This document shows, piece after piece, positions 7,865-12,600 of a DNA stretch of 12,600 nt. The position numbers were made by a program, and so were the translations under genes. Below the pieces are notes generated by a model, which had not been told where the DNA came from, ran no database searches, and saw only the letters and a program-made list of their open reading frames with translations. The stretch covers positions 1-12,600 of the forward strand of contig CAZFSS010000048.1 of NCBI GenBank assembly GCA_964521715.1, written 5' to 3'. Numbering within the stretch: the first letter of the stretch is position 1; every line of letters starts with the position of its first letter. This DNA comes from DAOVRD01 sp964521715. GTDB lineage: Bacteria; Planctomycetota; Brocadiia; SM23-32.

Positions 7865-7957
7865 ATGGTTGAGCTCGGAAAAGCGGCGTTGAGGCGGGCG
7901 CCGGCTGCGTGCAAACTCCGCTCAGGGCCCGGTTTCGCGGTAGACATGGGCTCGTGA
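7865..7957 (+). CDS. Small 30-residue ORF with strong Shine-Dalgarno
   Basis: An ATG at 7865 is preceded by AAAGGAGGAAGG (7852-7863), one of the best ribosome binding sites in the window. It opens a frame of 30 codons ending with TGA at 7955-7957. The peptide begins MVELGKAALRRAPAAC, is basic, has no membrane segment and is not recognised. It ends 68 bases before the FecR-like start at 8026. It could be a small protein, a leader peptide whose translation affects the downstream gene, or the surviving start of a longer gene cut by mutation. Length and composition give no function; the ribosome binding site is the only positive evidence. Confidence 0.4.
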   Translation: MVELGKAALRRAPAACKLRSGPGFAVDMGS

Positions 7958-8025
7958 CGGCCTATGATGTATGGAGGAAGCTGGGAGCTCTCCAGAGAGC
8001 CAGCGGTAACGAGGAGGGAGGATCG

Positions 8026-10293
8026 ATGGTTGCCATAAGACACACACCGACAACAGTTTGCGCGATGTTCCTTGCTCTCGCCTTCTCCTGGTCAGCGGCT
8101 GCTCAGGCTGATGTCTCCGCACCCCTTTACGGTCGCCCGAGCGCGCTGGAGGGGCATCTGGCCGCAAAGGGTACGACGGAACATGAGTGGTCGAACGTCG
8201 AGCTGAACGGCATCGTGGGCGACGGCGACGCGCTGCTGACCGAGCCGGGCAGCCTGGTGGAGATCGAGCTGCCGCGCGACTTGTTCTTCCGGCTTGGGAG
8301 CGCGACGCAGCTGGATATCGTCTCTGTAGGCGATGCGCGATACCGGTTGCTGGCCGGGTCGGCTTACGTCGTCTCGACGGCCCCGGGCGAGTCCGTAACC
8401 GGCATAGAGACGCCATCGTGCGACATCGTGGTCGGGGGCGGATCGGTCGCCCGGATCGAGGTGTCGGAGACCGGCACGGCGCGGGTCTACGCCATGGAAG
8501 GCTACGTCGAAGTGCTGGGCGAGGGCGATTCGAGCGTGGAGCTCCGGCCGCAGTCCGCGCTGACAGTCAGCCCCGAGGGCGCCTTCGCAGGCCTCGAACC
8601 GATGGCCCAGGCGCTCGTCGATGACCTGAGCCAGTTCCATCTGGCGCGCACGGCTGCGCTGGCCCGCAAGGGGCTGCCAGAGCCGGCCCCGTACGACGTC
8701 GTCGGGGCTCGAGACCTGGCGACCAGCGGCGACTGGGTTCTGGAAGAGGAGGTCCGCTACTGGAAGCCGAGCGTCGTGGGCGCTTCCTGGAGGCCCTATT
8801 ACGACGGATCGTGGCGCTACATGGTCTCGGTCGGCTGGTGCTGGGTGCCGCGCTACTCCTTCGAGTATGTGACCTGCCATTACGGCTACTGGCATTACAG
8901 CTACCGCCACGGATGGCTCTGGCGGCCGAACTGGGTCTGGCGCCCGGCCAGGGTGGCGTGGGTCGTGCTCGACGACGGCATCTGCTGGGCACCGGTCGAC
9001 ATTCACTACCACCCGATCGTGCGCTACCGGCCCGGCGCGTCCGTGTCGTTCGGCCTCACGATCCACGACGACGACTGGGACCTCTCGCTCGGCCTCTGGT
9101 GCTTCGGGAGGTTCGACGACTTCCACCGCGACCGGCCGCACTACACGGTGGTCAAGAAAGAACTGGTGATCAGGGACGGCGTGATCAACATCGGCAACTC
9201 TCGTCCGGTGAGCAACATAGACCATCTGAACATCGTCAGGCCGGAGGTCTTTCGGCGTGGACCGCGCTACACCATCGCCAGGGACGACTTCGTCAGGTTC
9301 CGCGAGCGCGAGGTGGCCGTCGAACGCCGCAGGGAGCGGCGTCCCGAGCGGCTCGAGCCCCGGCTGGCAGACCTGCGAGGATGGTCCAGGCGGGACGATG
9401 CTGGCCCCGGCCGCGGGCAACGCGATTCGGGCAGGCAGGCAGGCCCTGACCGCGGGCGGCTGCCGTTTGAGGTACGCGAGGACGCCGGCCGCTTCGGCGG
9501 CACGGGGCTCGGCGTTGACGACCGGGGTCGCGACCGCCCTGAAGGCCCCGGCCGTCCCGGGGGCGCTCCCTCGCGCACCATCGGTACCGACCGTTCCAAC
9601 CGCATCGTCGACCGGTCCGAACCCGAACGCAATCGGCCGCAGCGCACGTTGCGCCTCGACGCCGTCCTGAGCCGGTCGGAGGGGGCCACGGAGCAGAGGG
9701 CCGAACCCTCCCGCAGCGGCGCTGAGCTGCGCCGAGAGGCCCTGGAACGGCTGCGCGAGAGGCGGGACAGTGACGGGCCGGCTTCCGACCGCGAGAGTCG
9801 CGGGCGGACGCTGGACCTCCTGCGCGACCGGAGCAGCAACCGCAACGCGACGACCGGACGGCCGTCGATCAGGCGCGAGACGCCGGCCGACGACATCCGC
9901 AGCGACCGCGAGCGAGCTTTCGAGTCCATCCGCCAGCACATTGAGGGCAGCCGCTCCAACCCGGCCGAGCACGACACGACGCGGAGCCGCCCGGAGCTGC
10001 CCAGCCTGCTGGTCCGTCGGCAGGGGCCCTCCTTGCAGCAGAGCGTGCCTTCCCCGGACCGCGACTCGTCCTCGAGTCCGAGTTCACGCCGCAGTGGGTT
10101 CCTTAGCGGCATCCTCGGCGGCAGTTCGAGGAGCCGCGTCAGTTCGAGCAGTTCCGGCAGCTCCAGGAGCGGAGGCCGGAGTCGCTTGACGGAGCAGAAA
10201 CCCTTGTCCGGCCACGTCTTCCTGCCCCGTGATGGCGCGCGTGATAGCAGAACTAGCGAGATGAGAGCAACCAGCAAGATCGAAAGGCCTTGA
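8026..10293 (+). CDS. Secreted FecR-like/DUF6600-like protein with Arg/Ser-rich tail
   Basis: This is a 755-residue exported protein of unknown function. A signal peptide covers residues 1-28 (cleavage after AAAQA). Residues ~45-190 form a beta-rich FecR-like domain (WSNVELNGIVGDGDALLTEP, then YRLLAGSAYVVSTAPGES and a final ELRPQSALTVSPEGA). Residues 246-312 hold eleven Trp and many Tyr in a repeating pattern (SWRYMVSVGWCWVP, HYGYWHYSYRHGWLWRP, NWVWRPARVAWV), as in DUF6600-type proteins, followed by CWAPV. From about 425 to the end the chain is Arg/Glu/Asp/Ser-rich and likely disordered, finishing with poly-Ser blocks around GFLSGILGG. FecR domains in Gram-negative bacteria sense signals for sigma factors, but no sigma factor or TonB receptor gene is nearby and no membrane anchor is seen, so a cell-envelope or structural role is as likely. 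The start at 8026 is chosen for GAGGAGGGAGG 5 bases upstream; the open frame reaches back to 7909. Confidence 0.85.
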   Translation: MVAIRHTPTTVCAMFLALAFSWSAAAQADVSAPLYGRPSALEGHLAAKGTTEHEWSNVELNGIVGDGDALLTEPGSLVEIELPRDLFFRLGSATQLDIVSVGDARYRLLAGSAYVVSTAPGESVTGIETPSCDIVVGGGSVARIEVSETGTARVYAMEGYVEVLGEGDSSVELRPQSALTVSPEGAFAGLEPMAQALVDDLSQFHLARTAALARKGLPEPAPYDVVGARDLATSGDWVLEEEVRYWKPSVVGASWRPYYDGSWRYMVSVGWCWVPRYSFEYVTCHYGYWHYSYRHGWLWRPNWVWRPARVAWVVLDDGICWAPVDIHYHPIVRYRPGASVSFGLTIHDDDWDLSLGLWCFGRFDDFHRDRPHYTVVKKELVIRDGVINIGNSRPVSNIDHLNIVRPEVFRRGPRYTIARDDFVRFREREVAVERRRERRPERLEPRLADLRGWSRRDDAGPGRGQRDSGRQAGPDRGRLPFEVREDAGRFGGTGLGVDDRGRDRPEGPGRPGGAPSRTIGTDRSNRIVDRSEPERNRPQRTLRLDAVLSRSEGATEQRAEPSRSGAELRREALERLRERRDSDGPASDRESRGRTLDLLRDRSSNRNATTGRPSIRRETPADDIRSDRERAFESIRQHIEGSRSNPAEHDTTRSRPELPSLLVRRQGPSLQQSVPSPDRDSSSSPSSRRSGFLSGILGGSSRSRVSSSSSGSSRSGGRSRLTEQKPLSGHVFLPRDGARDSRTSEMRATSKIERP

Positions 10294-10329
10294 GAGTGCT
10301 CCCGATGGCCTTCTCGGTGGGCCGGGCAG

Positions 10330-10378
10330 CAGCTTCCTGATCCGCCGGTCGGGGTTTCGAATCCCGTCGCCCGCTCCA
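10330..10378 (+). repeat. tRNA-Gly 3'-half remnant; candidate attachment site, right
   Basis: CAGCTTCC (10330-10337), ten unmatched bases, then 31 bases (10348-10378) that match the T-arm, acceptor 3' strand and CCA of tRNA-Gly at 29 of 31 positions. The spacing equals that of the tRNA at 7111-7185. The 5' half is not recoverable: no strand pairs with the CGCCCGC acceptor strand at the expected distance, so this is not a working tRNA. It starts 36 bases after the FecR-like stop. It may mark the end of an element inserted at the tRNA, or be a decayed tandem tRNA copy. Confidence 0.65.
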
Positions 10379-10442
10379 TCTTTCGTCCTGCCAACAGATC
10401 TGTCCGCCGAAGCCCCTCCGGAGGAGGCACCAGGAAGCGCAG

Positions 10443-11756
10443 TCACGGCGCGGCATCGGGCGACGCCGCGGCGCCGGACCGGTAGCGCTCCACGACCTCC
10501 CACGCCGCCTCCTGAAGGAATCTGGCCGTCCGCTCGTCCAGCGCGACCTGGCCGGCCATCGTGGCCGTGCACGGATGGCCGACGGGCGAGCGTCCGGTGA
10601 GGACCGAGTAGAAGACGCAGGCCGTCAGATAGCTGCCGGCCGGCCCGGGGTGGTGCCCATCGTTCGGATCGTGGAGCAGCAGGTCCGGCTTCTTCAGCCG
10701 GGCGATCTGCCAAGCCGGGCCGACGGGCACGAAGGTTGCCTTCGCCTGTCTGGCTACCTCGAGCTGGCTCCGCGTCAGCTCTTCCTGCTCCTCCGGCGTC
10801 GCGGCGCGGCCAACCCAGTGGCAGTAGACCAGAGCCTTCGCCCCGCCCTCCCGCACCGCCTCGTGGAAGGCCACCGTCGCGTCCGGACCGCCGTACGTGC
10901 CCTGGACGACGTAGTCGAAGCCGCCCTTCCGCACCCGGTCCAGCACGTCGGTCTCGTTGACGAAGTACTCGAGCCGCGCTCCGCCCCTCAGGGCGGAATC
11001 GGGGATCAGCCGGACCTGCGACTGCCCGCTGTTGACCATGAATGCCACCGTCTCGGGAAGCGCCCACCAGCCCGTGTAGCTGTGCCCCACGAATAAGATC
11101 CTCACGGGCCTTCCGGCCTGAGCGATGTCCCGGGCGGTCGAGACCACGGCCGGGCCGAACGACCAGGGGTCCGTCAGCTTGTGGACGCGGCTCTGAGTTG
11201 GCGGCGTCCGCAGGACCTCGATGCCGTTGATGGCTGCGTTGTCGGTCTGGGGCTCGAAGCCGACGTTGAGTTCCCCGTCTGACACGGCCACGCCCGATAC
11301 CTCCATCACGCACGGGCGCGCGAAGCCGCCGGCCTCCTTGTACGTGTCGAAGCCACTGAGCACGCGCCGGCCCTCGACGGAAACGTGGAACTCGCGCAGG
11401 CCAGGGCCGGTGACGGTCGCGTGGGTCTCCGCGAAGTGCAGCCGCAAGGCGTAGATGCCGGCCGGCACGCCGAATCGGTACTGCTTTACGCCGAACCGCT
11501 CGGCGAAGTAGATCGGGCGCGCTGGCACGTCCGGGACGGGCAGCGTCAGGTCGCGCGCCGCCTTCGCGCCGCCTTCAGCGCCCCAGCCCGCGTCCTCGCT
11601 CCACTCCTGGTCCGGCTGCCATACAGCTCCGTCCTTGCCAGCGCAGGCGCTGTCTGAGCCGCAGTTGACCCGGTAAAGCACCTCCTGCCCGGGACCCGCG
11701 AAGGCTGCGCATCCCGCCAGAACCGCCATCAGCATTGCGCCCAACACGTAGAACAT
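10443..11756 (-). CDS. Malectin domain-SGNH hydrolase lipoprotein
   Basis: This is a 437-residue exported protein joining a carbohydrate-binding and an esterase-type domain. The N-terminus has a hydrophobic stretch ending in the lipobox LAGC (Cys16), so it is probably lipid-anchored; type I cleavage after AFA20 is the alternative. Residues ~25-185 are malectin-like: YRVNCGSD at the start, YALRLHFAE in the core, and AINGIEVL (175-182), the usual closing strand. Residues ~218-395 are SGNH hydrolase-like: block I is FVGHSYT with Ser226, and the last block is DGHHPGPAGSYL with Asp366 and His369, followed by ACVFYSVLTG. Such domains deacetylate or de-esterify polysaccharides; the substrate is unknown. 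GGAGGAG lies 4 bases before the ATG. It faces the FecR-like gene convergently and forms no operon with a visible neighbour. Confidence 0.9.
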   Translation of the reverse strand: MFYVLGAMLMAVLAGCAAFAGPGQEVLYRVNCGSDSACAGKDGAVWQPDQEWSEDAGWGAEGGAKAARDLTLPVPDVPARPIYFAERFGVKQYRFGVPAGIYALRLHFAETHATVTGPGLREFHVSVEGRRVLSGFDTYKEAGGFARPCVMEVSGVAVSDGELNVGFEPQTDNAAINGIEVLRTPPTQSRVHKLTDPWSFGPAVVSTARDIAQAGRPVRILFVGHSYTGWWALPETVAFMVNSGQSQVRLIPDSALRGGARLEYFVNETDVLDRVRKGGFDYVVQGTYGGPDATVAFHEAVREGGAKALVYCHWVGRAATPEEQEELTRSQLEVARQAKATFVPVGPAWQIARLKKPDLLLHDPNDGHHPGPAGSYLTACVFYSVLTGRSPVGHPCTATMAGQVALDERTARFLQEAAWEVVERYRSGAAASPDAAP

Positions 11757-12006
11757 GCCACTCCTCCAGCATTGGGGGCTAGAAGGGCCGCGGAGGGGCG
11801 TTGTCAGGGAGCACGCGGTTCAGGGCGTCATCCCTCCCGCCGTCACTCCCTGCCGTCGAAGACGAGGGGGAACAACTTGTCCTCATATGGCCGAGCGGCT
11901 CTCACTGTACATCGTCAGCGAAGTGGGTCGTCTTATGACGTTCGAGCTGATACGGCTCCTCCTGGCTCAAGCCCTGCCGCTAGCTTGACGTCGGCGGCGG
12001 CCGCTG
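11757..12006. other. Intergenic stretch upstream of the malectin-SGNH gene
   Basis: It contains the ribosome binding site of the divergent minus-strand gene (CTCCTCC at 11761-11767, read as GGAGGAG). I see no clear promoter hexamers on the minus strand and no convincing gene. A 33-codon plus-strand frame from ATG 11887 has no ribosome binding site. Confidence 0.5.
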
Positions 12007-12216
12007 TCAAGCCTGTCCTGCTCTCAGGGCCGCGGCGGCCGCGCGTTCAAGCGACAGTCCTGGCAGCGCCTCGGCTGCGCCAGCCACATCCAGCAGCGTC
12101 GGGGCGGTGTAGACGTTCATGGTCAGGTTGAGGGATGGAGGTCGAATCGCCTCCTGGGCAATGAGGGTCGCGAGCCCGTTCCTGCTCAGGTGGGCGCCGA
12201 AGGTGTGCCGCCGCGC
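12007..12216 (-). pseudogene. Tyrosine recombinase (phage-type integrase) C-terminal remnant
   Basis: The minus-strand frame encodes the last ~70 residues of a tyrosine recombinase catalytic domain: RRHTFGAHLSRNG (the box II Arg region, normally LRHTFxTHL), QEAIRPPSLNLT, TMNVYT with the nucleophilic Tyr, and LLDVAGAAEALPGL, a closing motif familiar from planctomycete integrases. In intact relatives the middle block reads like AAMRHSxxxLT; here the His-Ser is replaced by Pro-Pro, so a catalytic residue is lost. Upstream of the Arg box the same frame stops resembling an integrase; a GACGTGGAGCG stretch looks like the usual DVHAL codons in a shifted frame. The N-terminal DNA-binding part and the first catalytic Arg are absent. 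The remnant is inactive. Confidence 0.75.
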
Positions 12217-12328
12217 TCCACGTCCAGGTCCGCCGTTGTCAACGACCTGAGTTCTCTCGCACGGAGAGCCGGACAGGATCGTATCGGAGAAAGACGGATT
12301 TGTTACACCCCTCGCGATGACAACGCCA

Positions 12329-12406
12329 TCACGCATAAGAGAGAGCCAAGAGCTCCGCTCCGCAGCTGGGGCACTCCAGCAGCGTCTCCCCCCTTGTCCG
12401 CGTCAA
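12329..12406 (-). other. In-frame CPxCG stretch following the 55-codon gene
   Basis: Directly after the TGA of the 55-codon gene, in the same frame, the minus strand stays open for 25 codons and encodes ETLLECPSCGAELLALSYA before TGA at 12329-12331. A paired Cys-Pro-x-Cys-Gly is a typical half zinc knuckle. A TTG codon adjoins the TGA and could be a start, though no separate ribosome binding site is evident. It may be a small protein, a C-terminal part lost through a nonsense mutation, or chance. Confidence 0.3.
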
Positions 12407-12574
12407 TCAGTCCAGCCTGTCAGCCGGCGGCTCAGTCGTATTGATCTCCAGCCATTCGATCCGGACCGCCCTGCCGGCGCTTCTGTTCGTCCACACTTCG
12501 GCATGGTCGCCGCCTTCGTCGTGCGCGTATTCGAACACGTAGCCCTCTTCCTTGAGCCCTTCATGGATTCCCAT
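12407..12574 (-). CDS. Small hypothetical protein, 55 residues
   Basis: This is a short acidic, probably cytoplasmic protein that I do not recognise. It starts MGIHEGLKEEGYVFEYAHDE, continues with HAEVWTNRSAGRAVRIEW and ends ADRLD. The alternation of charged and hydrophobic residues (VFEYAH, AEVWTN, VRIEWLEI) suggests three short beta strands after a helical start. GGAGGT lies 8 bases before the ATG, and nearly all codons end in G or C like the genuine genes here, so translation is likely. It has no signal peptide or membrane segment. It is upstream of and co-oriented with the integrase remnant, with the CPxCG stretch between, so it may be a survivor of the same element. Confidence 0.6.
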   Translation of the reverse strand: MGIHEGLKEEGYVFEYAHDEGGDHAEVWTNRSAGRAVRIEWLEINTTEPPADRLD

Positions 12575-12600
12575 GTTGCCTACCTCCGAGCTGCCTCAGG

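Noticed and set aside
8092..9972. Minus-strand open frame of over 600 codons across the FecR-like gene
   Set aside because: It is antisense to a gene with a signal peptide, ribosome binding site and recognisable domains. Such frames are common opposite GC-rich genes, and its peptide has no recognisable motifs.
9267..11313. Long minus-strand frames of about 390-410 codons spanning the FecR-like 3' end, the tRNA remnant and the malectin-SGNH gene
   Set aside because: They overlap two well-supported genes in other frames and their translations are low-complexity Arg/Pro/Gly text.
11887..11988. 33-codon plus-strand frame with a hydrophobic end (MTFELIRLLLAQALPLA)
   Set aside because: It has no ribosome binding site, no homologue that I recognise, and lies in the upstream region of a divergent gene.

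Overview
The window is high-GC bacterial DNA. Its gene types (a large secreted GH2-like protein with extra C-terminal domains, a Gfo/Idh/MocA oxidoreductase, a malectin-SGNH lipoprotein and a FecR-like protein with a Trp/Tyr-rich repeat region) suit the Planctomycetota or a related PVC or Armatimonadota lineage. That placement comes from gene content alone; there is no rRNA or marker gene to confirm it. Gene density is low, and several decayed genes lie between the intact ones.

Left part (1-5544): a secreted 1248-residue GH2-family-like protein (877-4623) has a good sigma70-type promoter and ribosome binding site. It lies between two direct-repeat copies of a broken DUF72 (YecE-like) gene. 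The left copy is a C-terminal remnant with a nonsense codon. The right copy lacks the N-terminus and has a frameshift near its 3' end. The repeat continues about 30 bases past both stop codons, which points to duplication of a DNA segment.

Middle (5545-7185): an intact Gfo/Idh/MocA oxidoreductase (5794-6792) plausibly belongs to sugar catabolism with the GH2-like protein. A tRNA-Gly(CCC) gene follows (7111-7185). Directly upstream of the tRNA, on the opposite strand, is a short stretch that looks like the end of a lost protein gene.

Islet (7186-10378): this runs from the tRNA to an imperfect second copy of the tRNA 3' half. It carries a 30-codon reading frame with a very strong Shine-Dalgarno and a 755-residue secreted FecR-like/DUF6600-like protein with a long Arg/Ser-rich tail. 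A possible integrase-tail remnant lies beside the tRNA. The layout resembles an old integrative element at a tRNA that has lost its recombination genes.

Right part (10379-12600): on the minus strand are a malectin-SGNH hydrolase lipoprotein, the decayed C-terminus of a tyrosine recombinase (Tyr kept, His box lost), and a 55-codon gene with a good ribosome binding site. Immediately after that gene's TGA stop, in the same frame, is a short CPxCG-containing stretch. I see no complete defence system, CRISPR array or intact mobile element. The most unusual points are the GH2-like active site without the usual Asn-Glu pair, the tRNA-bounded islet, and the small genes at 7865 and 12574.
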